From Clostridiales bacterium UBA1742 (GTDB taxonomy: Bacteria > Bacillota > Clostridia > TANB77 > CAG-508): a stretch of DNA of 36,148 bases. Position numbers and translations under genes: made by a program. The notes under the pieces are model-generated. The model was given only the letters and a program-made list of their open reading frames with translations. It was not told the origin of the DNA and searched no databases. Where the stretch lies: positions 4,742 through 40,889 of the forward strand of contig DCHW01000020.1 in assembly GCA_002314935.1 (NCBI GenBank). Reading direction: 5' to 3'. Positions 14,500-21,228 of this stretch are shown here, one piece after another (positions within the stretch are counted from its first letter, which is position 1; each line of letters opens with the position of its first letter).

Positions 14500-14532
14500 T
14501 TAAGCTGTTTTTAAATTTTTTTCATGATTCAT
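14500..14532 (-). CDS. Possible 10-residue leader peptide, left arm copy
   Basis: The ATG at 14532 opens MNHEKNLKTA followed by TAA, about 35 bases after the promoter palindrome at 14568-14584, with a weak AGAAAG site. The identical peptide is encoded in the opposite arm at 14981-15013. Identity alone is not evidence of translation, because the whole arm is duplicated. Confidence 0.3.
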   Translation of the reverse strand: MNHEKNLKTA

Positions 14533-14567
14533 TTCACTTTCTTTTTAATTTGTGCTGTTGTTTTTAC

Positions 14568-14584
14568 TTATATTATAATATAAC
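14568..14584 (-). promoter_or_regulatory. Palindromic promoter, left arm inner
   Basis: Mirror of 14929-14946; fires through the possible leader peptide towards 14467. Confidence 0.68.
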
Positions 14585-14640
14585 GAATATATTTAAAAAA
14601 TTAAGTTAATTTTCAAAAAATTTTTATTAACAGATATTTT

Positions 14641-14770
14641 TAAAAAATAAAGTTATGAAAATAAATAAACTTTTTTACTTTATTTTTATAATTTAAATTT
14701 TTAACTTTTGAAATTTAAAAAATAAAGTTATGAAAATAAATAAACTTTTTTACTTTATTTTTATAATTTA
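14641..14770. repeat. Two identical 55-bp direct repeats, candidate origin repeats
   Basis: 14641-14695 and 14716-14770 are identical. Each has an internal inverted repeat AAAATAAAGT/ACTTTATTTT and is almost pure A/T. They lie at the centre of the large inverted repeat, as expected for an initiator-binding or unwinding element (inference). Confidence 0.7.
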
Positions 14771-14820
14771 TTCGTTAATAAAAAATTTTTAAAAATTAAC
14801 TTTATTTTTAAATATATTCG

Positions 14821-14836
14821 TTATATTATAATATAA
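14821..14836 (+). promoter_or_regulatory. Palindromic promoter before GC-rich element C
   Basis: Perfect 16-bp core; no protein gene follows. Confidence 0.62.
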
Positions 14837-14862
14837 TCTGGCCCATGTGGTCGGGTTGAAGG
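14837..14862 (+). repeat. GC-rich element C, diverged copy
   Basis: TCTGGCCCATGTGGTCGGGT then TGAAGGATTTAT: same arrangement (directly after a promoter palindrome, facing away from it) and similar order of CCCA, TGTGG and GG blocks as A and B. Confidence 0.5.
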
Positions 14863-14928
14863 ATTTATTTTTTTATAAAAATAGAATTGAATATTTTTAA
14901 AAATTAACTTAATTTTTCTGATCTAACT

Positions 14929-14946
14929 GTTATATTATAATATAAG
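14929..14946 (+). promoter_or_regulatory. Palindromic promoter, right arm inner
   Basis: 17 of 18 bases; faces right. Confidence 0.68.
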
Positions 14947-14980
14947 CAAAAACAACAACACAAATTAAAAAGAAAGTGAA

Positions 14981-15013
14981 ATGAATCATGAAAAAAATTT
15001 AAAAACAGCTTAA
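14981..15013 (+). CDS. Possible 10-residue leader peptide, right arm copy
   Basis: Mirror copy of 14500-14532 (MNHEKNLKTA, stop TAA), about 35 bases after the palindrome at 14929-14946, ending just before the next promoter at 15030-15046. It may be a leader peptide, a gene remnant, or simply part of an RNA. Confidence 0.3.
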   Translation: MNHEKNLKTA

Positions 15014-15029
15014 TTTTTCTGAACTGACT

Positions 15030-15046
15030 GTTATATTATAATATAC
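15030..15046 (+). promoter_or_regulatory. Palindromic promoter, family copy 5
   Basis: GTTATATTATAATATAC, plus strand. Confidence 0.75.
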
Positions 15047-15079
15047 GACAACAACAACACAACAACAAGAGGTGACACT

Positions 15080-15439
15080 ATGGCAAAAGCAAACAAGAAT
15101 CTGTTCGGCGCAGCAAAAATCGCTCATGAAAAGAAAGTCGCAAAAGAACGCAAAATTAAAGCAAGTCAGGCTAGTATGAAGTCTGTTGCAAAGCGTAAAG
15201 CTAACATGACTGCAGAAGAGCTTGCAGTCTGGCGCAAAAAACAGTCTGAAGCCAGTATGAAGAGTTATAAAGCTCGACTCGCTGCAATGACTGAAGAACA
15301 GCTCGCTGAGTTCAAAGCTACGCGCAATGCAAAAGCAAAAGCTTGGCGTAATGCAAAGAAAACGTCTGAAGTAATTGTAAATGCAGCAGACGCTGTTGCA
15401 GCACTGACTGACGCCTGGTCAAATAAGGCTGCAGTTTAA
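15080..15439 (+). CDS. Lys/Ala-rich repeat protein, family copy 5
   Basis: 119 residues on the plus strand, the first rightward gene of the divergence region. It has the MAKANKNLFGAAKIAHEKK start of copy 4 and the same core, with FKATRNAKAKAWRNAKK. The tail has DAVAALTDAWSNKAAV. GAGGTGAC site; promoter at 15030-15046; terminator at 15451-15484. Copies on both sides of the divergence region suggest the family is needed early or in large amounts. Confidence 0.82.
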   Translation: MAKANKNLFGAAKIAHEKKVAKERKIKASQASMKSVAKRKANMTAEELAVWRKKQSEASMKSYKARLAAMTEEQLAEFKATRNAKAKAWRNAKKTSEVIVNAADAVAALTDAWSNKAAV

Positions 15440-15450
15440 ACAAAAATCTG

Positions 15451-15484
15451 AAAAGTGTCAGTAACTAAAATACTGACACTTTTT
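15451..15484 (+). terminator. Intrinsic terminator of family copy 5
   Basis: AAAAGTGTCAGTA/TACTGACACTTTT hairpin with T tract. Confidence 0.78.
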
Positions 15485-15516
15485 TAAAAACTAGTTTTAT
15501 TTTTTTCAAAATGCTT

Positions 15517-15533
15517 GTTATATTATAATATCC
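15517..15533 (+). promoter_or_regulatory. Partial palindromic promoter, family copy 6
   Basis: GTTATATTATAATATCC: only the proximal half and TATAAT are kept, showing which half matters for a plus-strand gene. Confidence 0.72.
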
Positions 15534-15560
15534 AAACAAACTTACAAAGGAGATTTTCAA

Positions 15561-15923
15561 ATGGAAAACACTGTAAATGAAGTCGTCGTAAAAAGTGTCA
15601 AAGCAAAACTTACGATGGAAGAAAAAAAAGCACGTGCAGTCATTGCTTCAATTAAGTCGGTACAGAAACGCAAAGCTAACATGACTGCAGAAGAACTTGC
15701 AGTCTGGCGCAAAAAGCAGAGCGAGGCTAGTATGAAATCTCATAAAGCTCGACTGGCAGCAATGACTGAAGAACAGCTTGCTGAATTCAAAGCAGTTCGT
15801 AACGCAAAAGCAAAAGCTTGGCGTGATGCAAAAAAAGCAGACGTTGCTGTACTTAATGCTGATGCAGCAGTTTCAGCATTGATTGAAAATACAGTTGATG
15901 AAACGCCGGCTGAAGTAATCTAA
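15561..15923 (+). CDS. Lys/Ala-rich repeat protein, divergent family copy 6
   Basis: 120 residues. The core units (RKANMTAEELAVWRKKQSE, MKSHKARLAAMTEEQLAEFK) match the family, but the N-terminus (MENTVNEVVVKSVKAKLTMEEKKARAV) lacks the NLFGAAKIAHEKK signature and carries a third, weaker M-T-M-E-E-K-K-A unit. The tail is long and acidic. It has AAGGAGA before the ATG and a promoter that keeps only the left part of the palindrome. Confidence 0.8.
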   Translation: MENTVNEVVVKSVKAKLTMEEKKARAVIASIKSVQKRKANMTAEELAVWRKKQSEASMKSHKARLAAMTEEQLAEFKAVRNAKAKAWRDAKKADVAVLNADAAVSALIENTVDETPAEVI

Positions 15924-15936
15924 ATCAGAGAAAAAT

Positions 15937-15974
15937 AAAATGGAAAGTTTATAAAAAATTAGACTTTCCATTTT
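15937..15974 (+). terminator. Intrinsic terminator of family copy 6
   Basis: AAAATGGAAAGT/ACTTTCCATTTT hairpin. Confidence 0.7.
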
Positions 15975-16348
15975 AAAATTTTATTCTAAATTGCAATTCC
16001 ATTTTATAACGGAATTCCATTTTGAATGACCTATTAATAAATTCTATAAGTGTTACTATATTTGGAAAACTCATTTGTAATATGTTAACCCCAATATATA
16101 ATAAGCCAACCTTGTATAATATATATAAATCAGATATAACAAAACTTTACTAACTTAAAAACTTGGAATTTTTCATTAGAACTGATAAATAAAATATTAA
16201 TGAAATTTCAAATCAAATTAAGCACTGTATAATAAAAAAAATCTTAAAATTATTCAAATATAAAATCAATATAAATTTTATTTAATTAAATGATAAATAA
16301 TTTTATAATATCATTTAGGAATTTCGCTACCTTATGATCGTTATAATA

Positions 16349-16379
16349 AAGAGTATTTTCCAAAATACTCTTTTTTTTT
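16349..16379 (+). terminator. Hairpin with T tract, no gene directly before it
   Basis: AAGAGTATTTT/AAAATACTCTT then nine T. A strong terminator in a non-coding stretch. Confidence 0.65.
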
Positions 16380-16545
16380 ATTATTTCATTTTTAAATAAA
16401 TTACATTTCTAAATGAAATTCTATTTTAGACTGGATTTTCATTTTTAAATAAAATTACATTTTTTTTAAATTTTTACAAAATAAAATATCTATCAAAAAC
16501 GTTATATGTATAGAGTATTTTATTATAAAAGAAAGGAAAAGAAAA

Positions 16546-16839
16546 ATGAAAAAATTAATTTTAATTGGAATCGCAACAATTTTTGTGGGAGCAGTAATTA
16601 TAAATTTAACTGGCTGTAAATCATGTGATGATAAAAGATTTGATAAACATAAAAATCAACATGTACACCACCACCAACCACAGCACAACCAGCAAAGAGA
16701 TAACCTGCCACCACCACCGCCAAAAGATATGTGTGATCCTACACATAATCAAAATAATATAAATCATCTAAATTATCCAGCACCAAATCATAGAAAAGAT
16801 AAAAAAATAGATAAACAAGAAATACAAAAAATAAATTAA
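16546..16839 (+). CDS. Small His/Pro-rich predicted lipoprotein
   Basis: 97 residues. Signal peptide MKKLILIGIATIFVGAVIIN followed by lipobox LTGC at residues 21-24. The mature part is hydrophilic: an HVHHHQPQHNQQ stretch, a PPPPPP run, then an Asn- and Lys-rich tail. The His cluster could bind metal. It lacks the palindromic promoter; AAAGGAAAAG lies before the ATG. It ends facing the leftward genes across a bidirectional hairpin at 16871-16906. Confidence 0.72.
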   Translation: MKKLILIGIATIFVGAVIINLTGCKSCDDKRFDKHKNQHVHHHQPQHNQQRDNLPPPPPKDMCDPTHNQNNINHLNYPAPNHRKDKKIDKQEIQKIN

Positions 16840-16870
16840 AATTTGAATTTTAAAATAGAATTTAATTTAA

Positions 16871-16906
16871 AAGTGGAATTCCATTTAGAAACGAAATTCC
16901 ACTTTT
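16871..16906. terminator. Bidirectional terminator between convergent genes
   Basis: AAGTGGAATT/AATTCCACTT hairpin with A tract and T tract on both sides, between 16546-16839 (plus) and 16954-17229 (minus). Confidence 0.72.
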
Positions 16907-16953
16907 TTATAAATCAAATTAACAAAATGTGTCTATTTTTGTTTATAATAAAA

Positions 16954-17229
16954 TTAAATTTTTTCTTTTACTTCTTTTACTGTTGTAACAACTTTATTAA
17001 CATTATTTGTTATTTTATTAATAATATTAACAGCTTCTTCAAGTTTAGTTACAGCTGTAGTAATATCACCAGATTTAAGTAAAGTTAAAGCATCATTAGT
17101 TAAAATACTAACAGAATGAATTTTTTCTTTCTATTCAGAAACTTTCTATTTAGCTTTACCAAATAATGATTTAATAAAATTTACAACGTTATTCCAAATT
17201 TTTTTCAAACATGATATTTCTTCAGACAT
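16954..17229 (-). CDS. Small amphipathic helical protein with two in-frame TAG codons
   Basis: Read with TAG as Gln, the frame from the ATG at 17229 gives 91 residues: EISCLKKIWNNVVNFIKSLF, then GKAKQKVSEQKEKIHS (each Q is a TAG), then two helical units around LLKSGDITTAVTKLEEAVNI and NNVNKVVTTVKEVKEKI. With TAG as stop it would be a 31-residue fragment followed by an open frame with no start. AAAGGAAT lies before the ATG, and the gene starts 14 bases after the stop of 17244-18299, so the two are probably co-transcribed. The helical repeat with V/I every three to four residues suggests membrane or coiled-coil association. Confidence 0.75.
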
Positions 17230-17243
17230 ATTATTTATTCCTT

Positions 17244-18299
17244 TTATTTAATATAGTCATTAATATTTGGTAACATAAATCCAGTATTTTTATATATTGG
17301 AAATGATATTTCAGCATCATTTGTTAAATATTTAATTGATATTTGTTTTGATAATTTTACTGGATTACCAAAACCATACGGTGTGTACTTAACATAAGCA
17401 CTTGCACTTTCTTGTGTAATAAAATAAGTTGCTTGAGTATTATCAGTAGTCCAACACCTATTATTTATATTAAAATATAATGAATTATCATTTTTATTTG
17501 TAATATAATATAAATTACAAGAAGTAGAGTATGTTTGTGATTCAGGATAATATGTATTAAATAAATCTATGCCTGTACTAGTTACACTACTAACTACACT
17601 AATATTTGAAAATTTAAATAAGCTAGACATTGCATTTGCTGCTGGATTTAAAAATCTAACTGCTGGAACTTTAATAATGTCTGCATGACTGTTTTGAATT
17701 TGTAAGCCTAAAACATACCCAATATTATTTTCAGTTTTAGTATCATAAAAAGCTGTACCGCTGTTAGCCGTATTTAATAATGAGTACTAAATAATTGGTA
17801 AATTACATGAAATTGAAAAATTATAATCATTTACATCATCTAATGTAAAAGATGAAATGCTGCTTCCAAAACTAATATTATTTTTAATTAAATCATTAAT
17901 AACTATTTGTGTTGACGTTACTGTACCTAGATAAACTTTTGATTTATCTAAATTAGCTGCAGCCTATGTAAAATAAAATGTAGTTTGATTATCATTACTA
18001 ACTAATGTATTATATTTTTTACTATATTTTAATTCTACATTATTACTACCTGGAATAACCTTACTAATATAATACGCAGTAAATGTTTTATTTGTATTCT
18101 AACATGGATTAATACTAATACCATTTTCTTTAAACATAAAAAAATTATTTGTATTACCAGTACCAGCGGGCATTTTTATAATTTTTGCATTATTATTTGT
18201 TATATTTAATCCGTATAAAAAATTAATATTTCGCTAGGTTTTAGAATTAAAAAATATTGTTGTTGAAGGAATTTCATAAGTTTTTAAAGTATAATTCAT
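17244..18299 (-). CDS. Asn/Ser/Thr-rich virion-type protein with four in-frame TAG codons
   Basis: Starting at the ATG at 18299 (AGGAAAA upstream), one frame runs to 17244 and is interrupted only by TAG, four times: after FFNSKT, after INPC, after TTFYFT and after SCNLPII. Reading these as Gln gives 351 residues. Composition is rich in Asn, Ser, Thr and Tyr with many short strands (YFTQAAANLDKSKVYLGT, FYDTKTENNIGYVLGLQIQ), as in phage tail, fibre or decoration proteins. No specific family is recognised. There is no palindromic promoter upstream; the gene follows the tRNA cluster directly, so it may be transcribed through it. Confidence 0.75.
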
Positions 18300-18348
18300 A
18301 TTTTATTTTCCTATTTTATATATATATTTATTATTTTTAAATATAAAA

Positions 18349-18424
18349 TGGAGCCGGCTATCGGATTTGAACCAATGACAAACGCATTACAAGTGCGTTG
18401 CTCTACCAACTGAGCTAAGCCGGC
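18349..18424 (-). tRNA. tRNA-Thr (anticodon TGT)
   Basis: Complete cloverleaf: acceptor GCCGGCT pairs with its 3' strand, D stem GCTC/GAGC, anticodon stem ACGCA/TGCGT around loop CTTGTAA, T loop TTCAAAT, encoded CCA. Last of seven tRNAs transcribed leftwards. Confidence 0.95.
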
Positions 18425-18444
18425 ATTATTATTTATAAAAAAAA

Positions 18445-18537
18445 TGGCGGGGAGAGTGGGATTCGAACCCACGGACCCGTATGAACGGACCGGCGGTTTT
18501 CAAGACCGCTGCCATAAACCAGCTCGACCATCTCCCC
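18445..18537 (-). tRNA. tRNA-Ser (anticodon TGA)
   Basis: Class II tRNA with a long variable arm. Acceptor GGGGAGA/TCTCCCC, anticodon stem GCGGT/ACCGC with loop CTTGAAA, T loop TTCGAAT, encoded CCA. Confidence 0.94.
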
Positions 18538-18544
18538 ATAAAAA

Positions 18545-18621
18545 TGGTCCTCGTTGAAAGACTCAAACTTCCGGTAGCTTCGGTGTAAACGAAGTGCTTT
18601 AGTCACTAAGCTAAACGAGGA
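18545..18621 (-). tRNA. tRNA-Val (anticodon TAC)
   Basis: Acceptor TCCTCGT/ACGAGGA, D stem GCTT/AAGC, anticodon stem CTTCG/CGAAG with loop TTTACAC, T stem GGAAG/CTTTC, encoded CCA. The T loop is TTTGAGT, with T in place of the usual C after TT. The first pair T-A is unusual but intact. Confidence 0.88.
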
Positions 18622-18631
18622 GTTTTAAAAA

Positions 18632-18711
18632 TGGTTGGCGAGGTGCGGATTGAACGCACGACCTCAGCTTTATCAGAGCTGCTATCTAAAACCAACTGAT
18701 ATACTCGCCAA
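18632..18711 (-). tRNA. tRNA-Ile (anticodon GAT)
   Basis: Acceptor TTGGCGA/TCGCCAA, anticodon stem CAGCT/AGCTG with loop CTGATAA, T stem GTGCG/CGCAC, encoded CCA. The D loop is somewhat enlarged. It ends one base before the next tRNA. Confidence 0.9.
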
Positions 18712-18807
18712 TGGCGTACGAGGTAGGATTCAAACCTACGGGACTAATATGTATTAGACCGGCTGATTAGTAGTCAGCTGCAATAAATCAAACTCTGCCA
18801 CTCGTAC
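18712..18807 (-). tRNA. tRNA-Ser-like, class II, anticodon ACT
   Basis: Acceptor GTACGAG/CTCGTAC, long variable arm, T loop TTTGAAT, encoded CCA. The anticodon stem GCTGA/TCAGC encloses a seven-base loop CTACTAA, giving anticodon ACT, which reads AGU Ser. Bacterial Ser tRNAs for AGU/AGC normally have GCT, so G34 is replaced by A here. It is not a CTA amber suppressor: the CTA triplets in the loop are not at positions 34-36. Confidence 0.85.
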
Positions 18808-18813
18808 AAAAAA

Positions 18814-18907
18814 TGGTGGTTTGGGAAGGAATCGAACCTCCGATGTTCACCGCAAAGGGAAATGATTTACAGTCATTTGCCACACAACCAACAGTAGCCT
18901 CCAAACC
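18814..18907 (-). tRNA. tRNA-Tyr (anticodon GTA)
   Basis: Class II tRNA. Acceptor GGTTTGG/CCAAACC, anticodon stem AATGA/TCATT with loop CTGTAAA, T loop TTCGATT, encoded CCA. Confidence 0.94.
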
Positions 18908-18914
18908 ATAATTT

Positions 18915-18990
18915 TGGTGCGTCCGCTGAGATTCGAACTCAGTGCCACCGCCTTAAAAGGGCGATGCTCTACCAAATGAGCTACGGACAC
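18915..18990 (-). tRNA. tRNA-Lys (anticodon TTT)
   Basis: Acceptor GTGTCCG/CGGACGC with one G-T pair, D stem GCTC/GAGC, anticodon stem TCGCC/GGCGG with loop CTTTTAA, T loop TTCGAAT, encoded CCA. First tRNA of the leftward cluster. Confidence 0.94.
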
Positions 18991-19030
18991 AACACTTTTC
19001 AAAGAGCACTTTTTGAGATATATAAAAAAT

Positions 19031-19060
19031 TAGACCTAACTTTTTTTTTCGTTAGGTCTA
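19031..19060 (-). terminator. Intrinsic terminator between small ORF and tRNA cluster
   Basis: Perfect 10-bp inverted repeat (TAGACCTAAC / GTTAGGTCTA) followed on the minus strand by ATTTTTTA. It lies 30 bases after the stop of 19091-19195. The tRNA cluster therefore needs its own promoter or readthrough. Confidence 0.7.
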
Positions 19061-19090
19061 ATAATAAACTTCTCAAAATAATTTTATCTA

Positions 19091-19195
19091 TTAAACCTAC
19101 TACGATTCTTTATATGAATAAAGATAGCTATATACAGATTTAGATGATGTCACGTAATCTGTAAATTTACTAATACTTTTAATCATTTTTTTCAT
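19091..19195 (-). CDS. Tiny basic protein ending in a TAG-TAG pair
   Basis: The ATG at 19195 has AAGGAAAA upstream. The frame reads KKMIKSISKFTDYVTSSKSV and YSYLYSYKES, then two consecutive TAG codons, one GTT, and TAA. With TAG as stop it is 31 residues; with TAG as Gln, 34 (KESQQV). No family recognised. It is followed by a strong terminator, which supports it being a real transcription unit. Its promoter region keeps only a ragged version of the palindrome (about 19232-19250). Confidence 0.5.
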
Positions 19196-19286
19196 CGTAA
19201 TTTTTTCCTTCAATAAAAATTCATTATTATTTATATTTTTAATATAACAAAAAAACGCAAAATTTAAAGTAACTTTTAAAAAATTT

Positions 19287-19760
19287 TTATAATTTTTTTC
19301 TAATATTCAAATGTTTTAAAACGGTTTCACCCATTGCTTTAATTTGTCTGTCTAAAGATGGAAAACCATTTAAATCAGTATTATTTTCAATTCTTATATT
19401 AAGATCAAGGTTTTTTACAAAACCTAAATCTTTATATTTCTCAAACCAAGAATATGTTGAATCATAAGTAGAAAATCCTGTAATATCAAACATATTATTA
19501 TATTGTGTAATTGCAATAAATAATGGCCAAAATTTTCTATTTAACCATCTATATCCAGCAAATACATAAGTATGTTTATAATCTTTATATTCAAGATCTG
19601 TACCAAAACAATAATTATGTAAAAGCTTAAATGGAAATTTACCTTTATAAAGTTTTGGATTATTAAGATACGTATAAATAAAAGGTCTTAAATAATCATT
19701 TTTATAAAAAGTAGTTTCAGTAATGTTTACAGCTTCAATAACATCATTTATATTTTTCAT
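19287..19760 (-). CDS. Unknown phage protein
   Basis: 157 residues, aromatic-rich middle (HTYVFAGYRWLNRKFWPLF) and a C-terminal helix (LDRQIKAMGETVLKHL). The YDSTYSWFEKYKDLGF segment and mixed alpha/beta pattern do not let me name a family. It starts 14 bases after the stop of 19775-19987, so the two form one unit. Confidence 0.7.
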   Translation of the reverse strand: MKNINDVIEAVNITETTFYKNDYLRPFIYTYLNNPKLYKGKFPFKLLHNYCFGTDLEYKDYKHTYVFAGYRWLNRKFWPLFIAITQYNNMFDITGFSTYDSTYSWFEKYKDLGFVKNLDLNIRIENNTDLNGFPSLDRQIKAMGETVLKHLNIRKKL

Positions 19761-19774
19761 AAATTACCTAAATA

Positions 19775-19987
19775 TTAAATTTTTGTTAAAACATTTTTAA
19801 TATATTGATTTGCTTCTTTTCTTGTTTTAAAAAGTGTTTCATCTGCTTTTTCTATTTGTACAGCAGAATTACCAACTTCAATAAGACTAATTCCATATCT
19901 TTTTGAAATTACTTTACATTTTTTTACTTCATATTCTCTAGGCTTCGTGCCAGGAATTCCAAAAATTGCAAATACATAATCTGTCAT
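19775..19987 (-). CDS. Small phage protein, unknown
   Basis: 70 residues: DYVFAIFGIPGTKPREYEVK, then KCKVISKRYGISLIEVG and a last helix FKTRKEANQYIKNVL. Another strand-helix mini-domain of the type common in this window. First gene of the unit with 19287-19760; promoter at 20010-20025. Confidence 0.67.
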   Translation of the reverse strand: MTDYVFAIFGIPGTKPREYEVKKCKVISKRYGISLIEVGNSAVQIEKADETLFKTRKEANQYIKNVLTKI

Positions 19988-20009
19988 ATTTAAAATCCTT
20001 TTTTTTTCT

Positions 20010-20025
20010 TTATATTATAATATAA
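20010..20025 (-). promoter_or_regulatory. Palindromic promoter, genes 19775 and 19287
   Basis: Perfect 16-bp core. Confidence 0.74.
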
Positions 20026-20049
20026 CAAGACTTTCAAAAAAATAAGGTC

Positions 20050-20268
20050 TTATTCTTCATTATCTATTCCAAGATATTCAAAAATCATATTAGAATCAAA
20101 CCAAAGAATATCATTCAATTCTGTTTCAGAAAGTCCATCTGGATAACATTCTTCAATGTAATTATCAAATGCAAGTGCTTTACCTTCATTAATAATTTTA
20201 TCTCTTGTACTAACAGCGCCAGACCAAGCCACAAAATCCAAAATCGAAATCTCTTTAAATACCTTCAT
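20050..20268 (-). CDS. Small acidic protein, unknown
   Basis: 72 residues, acidic. Start MKVFKEISILDFVAWSGAV, then DNYIEECYPDGLSETELND and DSNMIFEYLGI. No family recognised. AAGGAGAA lies before the ATG; promoter at 20297-20312. Confidence 0.68.
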   Translation of the reverse strand: MKVFKEISILDFVAWSGAVSTRDKIINEGKALAFDNYIEECYPDGLSETELNDILWFDSNMIFEYLGIDNEE

Positions 20269-20296
20269 AATATTTTCTCCTTAATTTTAATTCTTA

Positions 20297-20312
20297 TTAT
20301 ATTATAATATAA
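20297..20312 (-). promoter_or_regulatory. Palindromic promoter, gene 20050-20268
   Basis: Perfect 16-bp core. Confidence 0.74.
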
Positions 20313-20342
20313 CAAGAATATTCAAAAAATAAAGCTATTATT

Positions 20343-20762
20343 TTAATTTAATTCATCTTGGGAAAACGGTTGAAATCTATTTAACATAAGTAAAACTTTT
20401 TCAGCTGGTACATTATGAATATTTTTAAAATGACCAGTACAAGTAATTACTTCTAATTCAGCATTATATTTTTTTATTAGTTGAATATATGCCTTACGTT
20501 CTTTTGCTTTAATAAATGTATTAGCAACAATTACAGACTTACCTTGTTGTAATTGTTCTTCTACTTTAGAGTAACACCAATTGTGAGCTTTATAAAGATC
20601 AGTAGCTCGCCAATTATACTTTCCATTATTGTCAATAAAATACATGTCAGCTTCAAAAATTGCCGGTTTATATCCAAGTGTTGATTCTTGATTATTTGCA
20701 ATTTTATTTGCTGTAGTAGTTTTACCTGAACCTGGAACTCCAATAATCATCCACAATTTCAT
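20343..20762 (-). CDS. P-loop polynucleotide-kinase-like ATPase
   Basis: 139 residues. Walker A is IIGVPGSGKTTTANKI at residue 6. EADMYFID corresponds to the DxD/E segment after strand 2, and SVIVANTFIKAKERKAYIQ to the 'N-T-F-x-x-x-x-E' segment of the N4BP2/PNK-like kinase group, followed by a strand (AELEVITC). Such kinases phosphorylate 5'-OH ends of RNA or DNA. No phosphatase domain is attached. Together with the RNA ligase at 31228-32331 it could repair cleaved tRNAs, as in phage T4; that link is inference. The start ATG overlaps the TGA of 20759-21211. Confidence 0.78.
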   Translation of the reverse strand: MKLWMIIGVPGSGKTTTANKIANNQESTLGYKPAIFEADMYFIDNNGKYNWRATDLYKAHNWCYSKVEEQLQQGKSVIVANTFIKAKERKAYIQLIKKYNAELEVITCTGHFKNIHNVPAEKVLLMLNRFQPFSQDELN

Positions 20763-21211
20763 GTATTTTTAATCTCAGCATTTTCTTTTGGAATAAATAC
20801 AAAATCATAATATTGTTTATTATCAGATAAAGTGTAAATTCCAGTAACATAAATTAAGTTTTTATCAATTAAGTTTTTATCATTGACCCAACGAGGAAGT
20901 TCATGCTGCATATAATTTCCGCAATTACCGCCTTTATAATTTTCATGTTCTGATTTTAATTCATCTATTAAAACACTAGTAGCACTTCTTTTCCAACATC
21001 TTTGAATTTCTTGTTTTATAGAAAAAATTGAACCAAAAGCCTTAAATGGCCACCCATTATGAATTTTAATTAAATCTGGATCATTATACGTATTTAACCC
21101 AAATTTTTTTATTTTTAATCTTTTTGCAATTTTTAATAATTGTATTGTAGCTTGAATATCAAAATCTTCACTAACAGCTAATTTTATTAAATTAGGACAA
21201 ATATGATACAT
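20759..21211 (-). CDS. Unknown protein, coupled to kinase gene
   Basis: 150 residues. Helical N-terminal half (ATIQLLKIAKRLKIKKFG), then an ENYKGGNCGNYMQHELPRWV segment and strands LIYVTGIYTL and YYDFVFIPK. It overlaps the kinase gene by ATGA, so translation is coupled, and a partner role in nucleic acid repair is possible. The TGA here is one of the clear examples of TGA working as stop. Confidence 0.7.
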   Translation of the reverse strand: MYHICPNLIKLAVSEDFDIQATIQLLKIAKRLKIKKFGLNTYNDPDLIKIHNGWPFKAFGSIFSIKQEIQRCWKRSATSVLIDELKSEHENYKGGNCGNYMQHELPRWVNDKNLIDKNLIYVTGIYTLSDNKQYYDFVFIPKENAEIKNT

Positions 21212-21228
21212 TTATAAACCTTTCTGTC

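Larger units (their letters stand above)
14462..15053. repeat. Large inverted repeat at the divergence point
   Basis: Arms 14462-14584 and 14929-15053 (about 120 bp each, only a few mismatches), each with two promoter palindromes and the possible leader peptide. A second, nested inverted repeat has arms 14582-14631 and 14774-14822. Leftward genes start on one side and rightward genes on the other. Confidence 0.85.
15924..16545 (+). other. AT-rich non-coding stretch
   Basis: 622 bases with no convincing gene on either strand. It contains the terminator of the preceding gene (15937-15974), low-complexity AT sequence with scattered TTTTA/TAAAA runs, and a second strong hairpin with a T tract (16349-16379) that has no gene directly before it and so might end a short non-coding RNA. 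No copy of the promoter palindrome is present. Confidence 0.6.

Noticed and set aside
16843..17082. Plus-strand ORF downstream of the lipoprotein
   Set aside because: It lies over the bidirectional terminator and the minus-strand TAG gene 16954-17229, and has Phe/Ile-rich shadow composition.
18712..18807. This tRNA as the TAG suppressor because its loop contains CTA
   Set aside because: The five-base-pair stem fixes the loop as CTACTAA, putting ACT at positions 34-36; CTA is not in the anticodon position.
18991..19030. A promoter for the tRNA cluster between the terminator and tRNA-Lys
   Set aside because: Only generic AT-rich matches; no palindrome or clear -35/-10 pair could be defended.
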